Shown one piece after another: positions 52,871 to 60,914 of a stretch of DNA of 64,000 bases. Location of the stretch: NCBI GenBank assembly GCA_963931445.1, contig OZ007016.1:1178001-1242000 (forward strand), given 5' to 3'. The position numbers were made by a program, and so were the translations under genes. The notes below the pieces were generated by a model that saw only the letters and a list, made by a program, of their open reading frames with translations, was not told the DNA's origin and did not search any database. Within the stretch, counting starts at the first letter, position 1, and each line of letters begins with the position of its first letter. Source of the DNA: CALXVA01 sp944393025. Its GTDB lineage: Bacteria > Bacillota > Clostridia > TANB77 > CAG-508.

Positions 52871-54685
52871 CTATTCTTTTCTTCTTGCTTCTCTTTCTCT
52901 TGTTTTACTATCTAGTATTTTCTTTCTTAATCTTATATTTTTTGGTGTTACTTCAACTAATTCATCATCTTGTATAAACTCTATTGCTTTTTCTAATGAT
53001 AGTTTAATTGGTGGCACTAATCTTAATGCATCATCTGAACCTGATGCTCTAGTGTTTGTTAAGTGTTTTTCTTTACATACATTTATTGAAATATCTTCGT
53101 TTCTTGCATTTATACCAACTATCATTCCTTCATATACTTCTACTCCAGCACCAATAAATAATTCTCCTCTTTCTTGTGCATTGTATAATCCATAAGTTAC
53201 TGATGTACCTTGTTCAAATGCTACTAGCACTCCTCTTGTTCTTGATTGTACTTCTCCTTTATATGGTTCATATGAATCAAATATGCTATTCATAGTTCCT
53301 TCACCTTTTGTATCTGTTAAAAATTCTGTTCTGTATCCAATTAATCCTCTTGCTGGTATTTTAAATTCTACTTTTGTATGTCCCGCTTCAGCTGGTTCCA
53401 TATTTATCATTTCTGCTTTTCTTCTACCTAATTTTTCTATAACATTTCCTATTGAGTCATCAGGTACATTTACAACTAATCTTTCTATTGGTTCACATTT
53501 AACTCCATCAATTTCTTTAAATATAACTTTTGGGCGAGATACTAAAAGTTCAAATCCTTCTCTTCTCATATTTTCTATTAATACTGATAAATGTAATTCT
53601 CCACGACCACATACTTCAAAACTATCTGCTGAATTTGTTTCTTTTACTCTTAAACTTACATTTCTTTCAAGTTCTTTCATTAATCTATCTCTTATATGTC
53701 TAGATGTTACAAATTGTCCTTCTTTTCCTGCAAATGGTCCATTGTTTACACTAAATGTCATAGATACTGTTGGTTCATCTATATCTACAAATGGTATTTT
53801 TTCAGGATTATTTATATCACATATTGTATCTCCTATGTTTATATCTGCAATTCCAGATATACATACTATATCTCCTGCTGATACAGTATCTTTTTCTACT
53901 CTTTTTAAACCTTCATAAGTATATAATTTTGCTATTTTCCCATTTTCTGTTTTATCTTGTTTACATATAGCAACACTCATACCATTATTTATATTTCCTC
54001 TTTCTATTCTTCCTATTGCAATTCTTCCTAAATAATCATCATAATCTATATTAGATACAAGCATTTGCATAGTTCCTTCAGTATTGCATTTTGGTGGTTC
54101 TATATTTGCTATAATTGTGTCAAATATGCAATTTACATTATCACTTTCATCTTCTAAATGCATTTTTGCTATTCCGTTTTTTGCTGAAGCATAAATTACA
54201 GGAAAATCTAATTGTTCGTCATTTGCATTTAATTCAATAAATAATTCTAATACTTTATCTACAACTTTTAGTGGCTCTGCACCTGGTCTATCTATTTTAT
54301 TTATAATTACAATTGGTTTTAAGTTTAATGCTAAAGATTTTTTTAATACTTCTCTTGTTTGTGGCATTGGTCCTTCAAATGCATCTACTAATAGAAGTAC
54401 ACCATCTACCATTTTTAGTACACGCTCAACTTCACCCCCAAAATCAGCATGACCTGGTGTATCTACTATATTAATTTTAACATCATTATACATAACAGAT
54501 GTATTTTTAGCTAAAATTGTTATTCCTCTTTCTTTTTCTATATCATTAGAATCCATTATTCTTTCATCTACTTGTTCATTTGCTCTAAAAACATGACTTT
54601 GCTTTAAAAGAGCATCTACTAAAGTAGTTTTTCCATGATCTACATGGGCAATTATTGCTACATTTCTTATTTTTTCGTTATTCAT
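52871..54685 (-). CDS. typA: GTPase TypA/BipA
   Basis: A 604-residue ribosome-associated translational GTPase involved in stress and low-temperature ribosome assembly. The G domain has AHVDHGKTTL (G1, residue 14 on), ERGITI (G2 region), DTPGHADF (G3) and NKIDRPGA (G4). Domains II and III/V of the EF-G type and the TypA-specific C-terminal domain (ending RLRKKILDSKTRERE) are complete. ATG 54685 follows AGAGG. Monocistronic in appearance. Confidence 0.96.
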   Translation of the reverse strand: MNNEKIRNVAIIAHVDHGKTTLVDALLKQSHVFRANEQVDERIMDSNDIEKERGITILAKNTSVMYNDVKINIVDTPGHADFGGEVERVLKMVDGVLLLVDAFEGPMPQTREVLKKSLALNLKPIVIINKIDRPGAEPLKVVDKVLELFIELNANDEQLDFPVIYASAKNGIAKMHLEDESDNVNCIFDTIIANIEPPKCNTEGTMQMLVSNIDYDDYLGRIAIGRIERGNINNGMSVAICKQDKTENGKIAKLYTYEGLKRVEKDTVSAGDIVCISGIADINIGDTICDINNPEKIPFVDIDEPTVSMTFSVNNGPFAGKEGQFVTSRHIRDRLMKELERNVSLRVKETNSADSFEVCGRGELHLSVLIENMRREGFELLVSRPKVIFKEIDGVKCEPIERLVVNVPDDSIGNVIEKLGRRKAEMINMEPAEAGHTKVEFKIPARGLIGYRTEFLTDTKGEGTMNSIFDSYEPYKGEVQSRTRGVLVAFEQGTSVTYGLYNAQERGELFIGAGVEVYEGMIVGINARNEDISINVCKEKHLTNTRASGSDDALRLVPPIKLSLEKAIEFIQDDELVEVTPKNIRLRKKILDSKTREREARRKE

Positions 54686-54739
54686 TTTTTTACCTCTATT
54701 CTTACTTTAAATAAAATTAACTAACTTCTCTATTATACC

Positions 54740-56035
54740 TTAGTCTTCTTTTTTTGTCAACATAACTATTTCATTCATAACTTTGTCTGTTGCTTCGTCT
54801 AATTTTTCTTTTTGATTTGTATATTCACTTAAATCTATTGGTGTTCCATAATTTATATATACTTTGCTAAATGGTTTAAAGCTTCCATGAATTCCTACTG
54901 GTATAATTTTCACATTAGCTTTCATTGCCATAAAAGCTGCTCCATTTTTCGCCTTCATATTTTTTTCCATACCTTTACGAGTGCCTTCTGGAAAGATTCC
55001 TAAAAGTTCATTATTTTTTAATACTTTTAAGCATCTTTTCATTGCATCTATATCTTGCATATTTCTTTTTATTGGAATAACATCAAATAAGTGACCTAAC
55101 CACATTAAAAATTCATTTTTAAATAAATCTTCTTTTGCAACAAAATTTACTTTTCTTTTATTAAATAATACTATAGCTGCAGCATCCAAATAATTTATAT
55201 GATTTGAACATATTACATATGCTCCTTCATTTGGAACTTCGCCTTTTATTTTTACTCTAAAAACTATTCTATATATTGTTCTTAAGATTCCTTTTATTAC
55301 TGCTCTTAAAAATTTTTTCCATTTTGTTTCTTTTCTAATTTTATATATTTTCTTTTCTAGTTTTATTTTCTCTTTTTTATTTATTATAATTTGGCTCATT
55401 TCTCTTACAACTTGACCAATTCCCATAGTTGTAGTATCTATGACTTCTGCATCCTGTGCTACTCTTAATGCACCAATTTCTTTGCACATATCATTTTTAT
55501 CTCTTTGTTTTATATTATTCAAAATATCTACATAAGATATATTTATTCCATTTTCTCTATTTTGCATAAATCTTCTTCTTGCTCTTTCTTCTACATCTGC
55601 ATCTAAATATATTTTCACATCAGCTTTTGGAAATACATATGTCCCTATATCTCTCCCTTCCATAATAACATCTTTTCCTTCAGCCATTTTTCTTTGAAGA
55701 TTTACCATACTTAGTCTTACTTCTTTTATACTAGATACTTGTGATACTAATTCTGTTACCTCTTTACTCCTAATTTCTTTTGTTACATCCTTACCATTTA
55801 AAAATATAATTTGCTCATTTTTTTCTCTTTTTATTTCTATATTTATATTTTTTAACATTTCTTTTATCTTATCTAATTCTTCTATTTTTATATTTTTATT
55901 AAGCATTTCAAGTGTTACACATCTATAAGTTGCTCCTGTATCTATATTTACTAACTTAAACTTCTTAGATAAAATCTTTGTAACAGTTCCTTTTCCTGTT
56001 CCTGCTGGTCCATCAATAGCTACTATAAATGACAT
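54740..56035 (-). CDS. cmk-plsC: Fused cytidylate kinase and 1-acylglycerol-3-phosphate acyltransferase
   Basis: A 431-residue two-domain protein. Residues 1-220 are cytidylate kinase (P-loop DGPAGTGKGT, then MEGRDIGTYVFP and RRRFMQNRE), phosphorylating CMP/dCMP. Residues about 250-431 are a PlsC acyltransferase: NHINYLD (HX4D) near 282 and FPEGTRKG near 350, plus VIPVGIHGSFKP, which makes phosphatidic acid at the membrane. A basic linker joins them. There is no frameshift or internal start with a clear site. The fusion links nucleotide supply (CTP) and phospholipid synthesis, where CDP-diacylglycerol needs both. ATG 56035 follows TAGGAGG. Confidence 0.93.
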   Translation of the reverse strand: MSFIVAIDGPAGTGKGTVTKILSKKFKLVNIDTGATYRCVTLEMLNKNIKIEELDKIKEMLKNINIEIKREKNEQIIFLNGKDVTKEIRSKEVTELVSQVSSIKEVRLSMVNLQRKMAEGKDVIMEGRDIGTYVFPKADVKIYLDADVEERARRRFMQNRENGINISYVDILNNIKQRDKNDMCKEIGALRVAQDAEVIDTTTMGIGQVVREMSQIIINKKEKIKLEKKIYKIRKETKWKKFLRAVIKGILRTIYRIVFRVKIKGEVPNEGAYVICSNHINYLDAAAIVLFNKRKVNFVAKEDLFKNEFLMWLGHLFDVIPIKRNMQDIDAMKRCLKVLKNNELLGIFPEGTRKGMEKNMKAKNGAAFMAMKANVKIIPVGIHGSFKPFSKVYINYGTPIDLSEYTNQKEKLDEATDKVMNEIVMLTKKED

Positions 56036-56057
56036 CTTTATTCCTCCTAATTATATG

Positions 56058-56894
56058 TTATTTATTATTTTCTGGCATATGTATTCCTTTTGCTAATACA
56101 GATACCTCTTGAACATTCATTGTTGTTAATCTTTCTATTTCCTTTTTTACCTTTTGTTTAAAGTTTCTTAAAACATCCACTATATTGTATCCGAATATAA
56201 GATATACTTCTATATATATATTAGTTGCACCTATGGAATTTTCTACTCGAACTCTAGATATTTTATATATTCCTTCTGTTTTTTTAGCTATGTATTCAGT
56301 TATTTGTCTAAAAACTGTATCTGATATGGTAAATTTTCCTAAATAACTGAATGTTGGTCTAATTATAGATTTTTCTGATATATATGGTTCTTCATTTTTT
56401 CTATATTTAAAAATTTGAAGTGGATCTAATATATATCCTGCAAAATCTCTTTTTATTTCAAATGTTGGTACTGGTATAACATGTTTTCCCTCTGTTGTTC
56501 TTATTCTTTTAGCTGTTTCCATTTCAGTTTCTGTTGCTACTTCATTTATATATATTGTTTTTTCTGGTTTTTCTAATTCTAAATTTTCTGCTATTTTTTC
56601 AACCATTCCATCTGATGTTCCAAGTATTAATATAGATTCTGGATTTATTTTCTTTAAAGCTTTAATCATATTTTCTCTATCTTGATTATCTATAAAAATA
56701 GCTTTTTTAACTGTTTCTACTTTAGTTGGAGCTTTTTTAGCTGAGTTCCCTGCTATAACATTATTATCATTTATTAAAAGTCCATCATCTATTATATATC
56801 GTATATTGTTTTCGTTTGCTACCATTTGAGCTCTATAACTTTTTCCTGTACCTGATGGTCCTACAAAAGCATATACTTTAGTTTTCAATTTCAT
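56058..56894 (-). CDS. P-loop NTPase joined to an Asp23/YloU-like domain
   Basis: A 278-residue protein. The N-terminal half has Walker A FVGPSGTGKSYRAQ near residue 12, IIDDGLLIND near 33 and ESILILGTSDGM near 87, as in a small P-loop ATPase. The C-terminal half (about 195-270; VRVENSIGATNIYIEVYLIF, then LRNFKQKVKKEIERLT and VSVLAKGIHMP) resembles Asp23/YloU proteins, which form envelope-associated strand-rich domains. Function unknown. ATG 56894 is 8 nt after GGAGAG, in preference to GTG 56903. It is 22 bp upstream of cmk-plsC, in one operon. Confidence 0.68.
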   Translation of the reverse strand: MKLKTKVYAFVGPSGTGKSYRAQMVANENNIRYIIDDGLLINDNNVIAGNSAKKAPTKVETVKKAIFIDNQDRENMIKALKKINPESILILGTSDGMVEKIAENLELEKPEKTIYINEVATETEMETAKRIRTTEGKHVIPVPTFEIKRDFAGYILDPLQIFKYRKNEEPYISEKSIIRPTFSYLGKFTISDTVFRQITEYIAKKTEGIYKISRVRVENSIGATNIYIEVYLIFGYNIVDVLRNFKQKVKKEIERLTTMNVQEVSVLAKGIHMPENNK

Positions 56895-57065
56895 TTTTTT
56901 CACTCTCCATTTTAGATTATACCATTTTATAGTATATCTATCAAGAAAATATGGTAAAAAAATACATTTTCAGTTTTTTCTAGTTTCTGTTTAGTTGTAT
57001 TAAAAGTTTTAAATATAAATCATATATGTTATACTAAACATTAACTTTTTCTATGTTAAATAATC

Positions 57066-57097
57066 AAACAGCTCTAATAGATTTTTTAGAGCTGTTT
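57066..57097 (-). terminator. Terminator of the AIM24-family gene
   Basis: A perfect 12-bp stem (AAACAGCTCTAA with TTAGAGCTGTTT), 8-nt loop, 16 bp after the stop codon at 57113. The remainder of 56904-57065 shows nothing further. Confidence 0.75.
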
Positions 57098-57112
57098 ATT
57101 ATTTTCAATAAT

Positions 57113-57793
57113 TTATTTTCTTGATATAAAAGGAGTTATTCTTCCAATAAAGTCTCCAAAATTTTGTGATTGTAATATTACTTTTCCTGGTCCTACAAGT
57201 CTTGTTAAAAATAATCCTTCTCCTCCTAAAAATATATTTCCTAGTCCTTTAACCAGTTCAATTTCGTAAGACACACCTTGCTCAAATGCTACTACATTTC
57301 CAGTATCAACCTTAAGAACTTCTCCTGGCATTAATTCTTTTTCTATAATATCTCCATCAACCTCTAAGAAAATCATTCCCTTTCCTAAAGCTTTTTGCAA
57401 TATAAATCCTTCTCCACCTACTAATCCTGCACTAAATCTTTTTGTAAATGCTACAGAAGTTTCTACACTATCTTCTGCACATAAAAAAGCTCCTTTTTGT
57501 AATATCATCCCCTGTGGCATTTGTGACAAATCTATTGGTATTATATTTCCTGGAACTGTTGTAGCAAAAGCTACAGTTGCTCCATCTTTTTGTGCTGTAT
57601 AATTAGCCATAAATAATGATTCTCCTGAAAATACTCTTCCAATGCCCTTCATTATTCCTCCTCTTGCATTGGTTTTCATTTCTATGCCATCTGTTTGATA
57701 TGTCATTCCTCCTGTTTGAGTATACATCGTTTCTCCTTTGTTTAATGTTACTTCAACTACTGGAACTGTTTGTCCTATAATTTTGTATTGCAT
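57113..57793 (-). CDS. AIM24/TIGR00266 family protein
   Basis: A 226-residue all-beta protein of the TIGR00266 (AIM24) family, which folds as stacked beta sheets forming a trimer and whose function is unknown in bacteria. The GETMYTQTGGMTYQTDGI start region and repeated glycine-rich strands (GNIFLGGEGLFLTRLVGPGK near 185) are typical. ATG 57793 follows AGGAGG. Single-gene unit with its own terminator. Confidence 0.85.
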   Translation of the reverse strand: MQYKIIGQTVPVVEVTLNKGETMYTQTGGMTYQTDGIEMKTNARGGIMKGIGRVFSGESLFMANYTAQKDGATVAFATTVPGNIIPIDLSQMPQGMILQKGAFLCAEDSVETSVAFTKRFSAGLVGGEGFILQKALGKGMIFLEVDGDIIEKELMPGEVLKVDTGNVVAFEQGVSYEIELVKGLGNIFLGGEGLFLTRLVGPGKVILQSQNFGDFIGRITPFISRK

Positions 57794-57857
57794 AAAATAC
57801 CTCCTTTTATTTTTTGTAATTATATTATATTATTTATTCTTTTTCAATTTATTTCGA

Positions 57858-57907
57858 CAAAAAAAAGATTTAATTTGACTTTTTCCTCAGTCTAAATTAA
57901 ATCTTTT
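57858..57907 (-). terminator. Terminator of the GT2 gene
   Basis: AAAAGATTTAATTT..GAC and GTC..AAATTAAATCTTTT form a stem of about 17 bp with one mismatch; eight T follow on the minus strand. Confidence 0.85.
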
Positions 57908-57920
57908 AAATTATATATTA

Positions 57921-59147
57921 TTAAACTTCATTAATTTTTACATTTCTTACATGGTCAATTTTATCCCAGCTTGTATCTCTTTTAAATAAACATTTAAAGT
58001 TTATTAATAACCATGAACCTAAGAACAATGGATAACATAATAATCCTTTAAGCATTGGTCTTATAGGCTTTTTCTCTAACAACATTATAAGAACTGCTGT
58101 AAATATTGGAAGTAAAAATGTTGGTATTAAATATCTTAAACAATTTATAATTAATTCTACTGTTGTCATACCATTTCCTATATATATTACAAAATTAAGT
58201 AACAATAATATTAATGTTAATACAAACATAGGAATACTTCCTAATATATATAAAAGTCCATCAAAATTCATCATTGTTTTATTTGATTTTACTGCTGCTG
58301 CTAGTGGTTTTGTATATTGGTTCATGCATTGTATATGACCTACTGTCCATCTAGTTCTTTGTTTCCAAGATTGTTTAAATCCAACTGGTTGTTCATCATA
58401 TACTATTGCATCAGTTGCCCAACCTAATTTTCTACCATTTATTATTCTTTTTAAAGAAAATTCAATATCTTCTGTTAAGGTTTTAGTATTCCAACCTTCT
58501 GGTTTTATTACATCAAATTTAACCATAAAACCTGTACCATTTATCAATGGTGATAATCCTAAATTATATCTTGCTAAATGATAAAATCTATTCATAGTCC
58601 AATAAAATAGTGCATAACCTGCTGATACCCAACTATCTGTAGGATTTTTTATATCTCTATAACCTTGTACTACTTCTTCTCCTTGACAAAGCTTTTTATT
58701 CATAGCCTTTAAAAAGTTTTTATCAACAATATTATCTGCATCAAATATACAAAATGCATCATATTGTGCATTTTCTTCTATTTTCTGTTTTAAAAACCAT
58801 TGAAGTGCATAGCCTTTTGTTTTATGTGCTTCATCAAATCTTTCTAATACAATTGCTCCACATTTTTTAGCTATTTCAGCTGTTTTATCTGTACAATTAT
58901 CTGCAATAACATAAATATCATAATGGTCTTTAGGATAATCTTGTTTATTTAAACTTTCTATTAAAGCTTCTATAACATTTTCTTCATTATGAGCTGGTAT
59001 TATTGCCATAAATTTGTTTGTTTTTTCTTCTAAAATAGGTTTATCTTTTAATTTTACTAATGAACAAATACTTATTATTAATTGATACCCCCAAAATATT
59101 GTAAGTAGCCATACAAGTATCTGTTGAATTATATATAAATAATCCAT
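57921..59147 (-). CDS. Membrane glycosyltransferase family 2
   Basis: A 408-residue processive-type GT2. One N-terminal membrane segment (about 8-30), the GT-A domain with FMAIIPAHNEENVIEAL near 48, DAD in CIFDADNIVDKNF near 133, TED in TLTEDIEFSLK near 225 and QxxRW in SWKQRTRWTVGH near 262, then three or four C-terminal membrane helices. Such architecture fits polymer or surface glycan synthesis with export; the product is unknown. ATG 59147 follows AAAGGAG; the frame to 59183 has no site. No partner genes are adjacent. Confidence 0.87.
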   Translation of the reverse strand: MDYLYIIQQILVWLLTIFWGYQLIISICSLVKLKDKPILEEKTNKFMAIIPAHNEENVIEALIESLNKQDYPKDHYDIYVIADNCTDKTAEIAKKCGAIVLERFDEAHKTKGYALQWFLKQKIEENAQYDAFCIFDADNIVDKNFLKAMNKKLCQGEEVVQGYRDIKNPTDSWVSAGYALFYWTMNRFYHLARYNLGLSPLINGTGFMVKFDVIKPEGWNTKTLTEDIEFSLKRIINGRKLGWATDAIVYDEQPVGFKQSWKQRTRWTVGHIQCMNQYTKPLAAAVKSNKTMMNFDGLLYILGSIPMFVLTLILLLLNFVIYIGNGMTTVELIINCLRYLIPTFLLPIFTAVLIMLLEKKPIRPMLKGLLCYPLFLGSWLLINFKCLFKRDTSWDKIDHVRNVKINEV

Positions 59148-59309
59148 ATCTTTCTCCTTTTTTATATAAGATATATTATGCAATTACCTTATGTGTATAT
59201 TACTATATTTATTAAAATTGTAATATATCATTCATACATTTAATATTATACTATTATATTACAAATTTTGCAACTTTTTTCAAATTTTTGTCGTTTTTTA
59301 TGTTAACTA

Positions 59310-60296
59310 TTATTCTAATATACTTCCTATTGCTACATTATTTCCTCTTAAAAATTCATTTATACTCATTTTTTTAGAGTTTTCTCCTTGTATTTCTATT
59401 ACTTTTATTATTCCATCTTTAGCCATTATATACAATCCCTTTTTAGGTTCTGAAAATAATACTGTTCCAGGTTGAATATCTTTCATTTTGTATTCATACT
59501 CTATTAGTTCTGGAAATTCTTGTTCTAAATCTTTTTTAGTTATAACATCAACTTTCCAAAACTTAATCTTTTTAGAATTTATATAGCTATATGCCCCCAT
59601 AATAGGATTTAATCCTCTTACTAAATTTTTTATCTCTATCGCAGTTTTGTTTTCCCAATCAATTTTTGCTATTTCTTTGCCAAGCATTGGTGCTATAGAA
59701 AATTCTTCTCCTTGTTTTTCTCTTGGTGCTTTTTTTTGTTCAATTAATTTTAGTGTTCTTACAAGTAAATCTCCACCAATAACAGAAAGTCTTTCCCATA
59801 ATTCACCTGTTGTTTCATTATCTCCTATTGGCGTCTCCTGTTTTAAAATCATATCTCCAGTATCCATTCCAACATCCATATACATAGTAGTAATTCCCGT
59901 TTTTTTATCTCCATTGAGTACCGCCCATTGAATTGGTGCTGCCCCTCTGTATTTTGGAAGAAGTGAACCATGGACATTAATACATCCTAACTTTGGTATT
60001 TCTAGAATTTCTTTTGGAAGTATTTTTCCATAAGCAACAACACAAATTACATCAGGATTTATATTTTTTATTTCTTCAATAAAATTGAAATTATTCTTTA
60101 TTTTTTCTGGTTGTAATACTTTTAAACCATTTTCTTCTGCAAATTGTTTTACAGGAGAGGAAATTAACTTCATTCCTCTTCCTTTTGGTTTATCTATATT
60201 TGTTACAACAGCTTCTATATTATAACCAGCTTTATATAAGCTTTCTAATGACACTTTAGCAAAATCTGGTGTACCCATAAAAACTATTTTTAGCAT
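59310..60296 (-). CDS. fmt: Methionyl-tRNA formyltransferase
   Basis: Formylates initiator Met-tRNA. The 328-residue enzyme has VFMGTPDFAKVSLE near residue 5, NVHGSLLPKYRGAAPIQWAV near 107 (formyl-donor site with the catalytic His and Asn) and MDVGMDTGDM near 140, followed by a complete C-terminal OB-like tRNA-binding domain. ATG 60296 follows AAAGGAG. It follows def, as in most Bacillota. Confidence 0.95.
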   Translation of the reverse strand: MLKIVFMGTPDFAKVSLESLYKAGYNIEAVVTNIDKPKGRGMKLISSPVKQFAEENGLKVLQPEKIKNNFNFIEEIKNINPDVICVVAYGKILPKEILEIPKLGCINVHGSLLPKYRGAAPIQWAVLNGDKKTGITTMYMDVGMDTGDMILKQETPIGDNETTGELWERLSVIGGDLLVRTLKLIEQKKAPREKQGEEFSIAPMLGKEIAKIDWENKTAIEIKNLVRGLNPIMGAYSYINSKKIKFWKVDVITKKDLEQEFPELIEYEYKMKDIQPGTVLFSEPKKGLYIMAKDGIIKVIEIQGENSKKMSINEFLRGNNVAIGSILE

Positions 60297-60384
60297 AAAT
60301 CTCTCCTTTTAGGGACAAACCCTAATTTATTTATTTTAAAGACCTGTCCCAAAAACGAATTTTAGTTCGTTTTAAGACCTGTCC
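60297..60384. repeat. GGGACAGGTC repeats and hairpin between def and fmt
   Basis: On the minus strand GGGACAGGTCTT occurs twice (60334-60345 and 60370-60384 region), once right after the def stop, around the hairpin AAAACGAA..TTCGTTTT. A related GGGTTTGTCCC follows. The first copy overlaps the def stop codon TAG. It looks like an inserted intergenic repeat rather than a gene. Confidence 0.5.
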
Positions 60385-60861
60385 CTATTGCGAACTTTCG
60401 ACATATTCTAGGGTTCCTGGTATCATGTTGTCTACAAATAATATGCCGTCTAGGTGTTCTACTTCATGGCATATTGCTTGTGCAAGTAGTCCTTTGGCTT
60501 TTATTTTTATATTTTTTCCATTTTCATCTAAAGCTTCTGCTACAATTTCTTCTGGTCTTATCATTTTTGCATATTGATTTGGAAAGCTTAAGCAACCTTC
60601 TTCTACTTCTTGTTTTCCTTTAGTTTTTACAATTCTAGGATTTATTAATTTTATTGGTCCATTATCATCATATAAATCTATTACAACAACTCTTTTTAAT
60701 ATTCCTACTTGTGGTGCTGCTAACCCAACTCCGTTATATTTATGCATTGTTTCTATCATATCTTCTATTAATTGTTTTATTTTTTCATCTATTGTTTCTA
60801 CTTCTCTTGATTTTTTTCTTAAAATTTCATCTCCATTTTCTCTTATTTCTCTTATTGCCAC
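60385..60861 (-). CDS. def: Peptide deformylase
   Basis: Removes the N-formyl group from new proteins. The 158-residue metalloenzyme has GVGLAAPQVG near residue 43, EEGCLSFP near 87 (metal-binding Cys) and CHEVEHLDGILFVD near 128 (HEXXH; the usual Asp is Glu, HEVEHL rather than HEXDHL, a tolerated change). The start is GTG 60861 with a GGGGGG site 6 nt upstream. The last residues YVESSQ run into the GGGACAGGTC repeat. Confidence 0.95.
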   Translation of the reverse strand: MAIREIRENGDEILRKKSREVETIDEKIKQLIEDMIETMHKYNGVGLAAPQVGILKRVVVIDLYDDNGPIKLINPRIVKTKGKQEVEEGCLSFPNQYAKMIRPEEIVAEALDENGKNIKIKAKGLLAQAICHEVEHLDGILFVDNMIPGTLEYVESSQ

Positions 60862-60914
60862 TTTTTTCCCCCCTTAATTTATTATATTACTTTTATAATT
60901 CTATATTGATAAAT

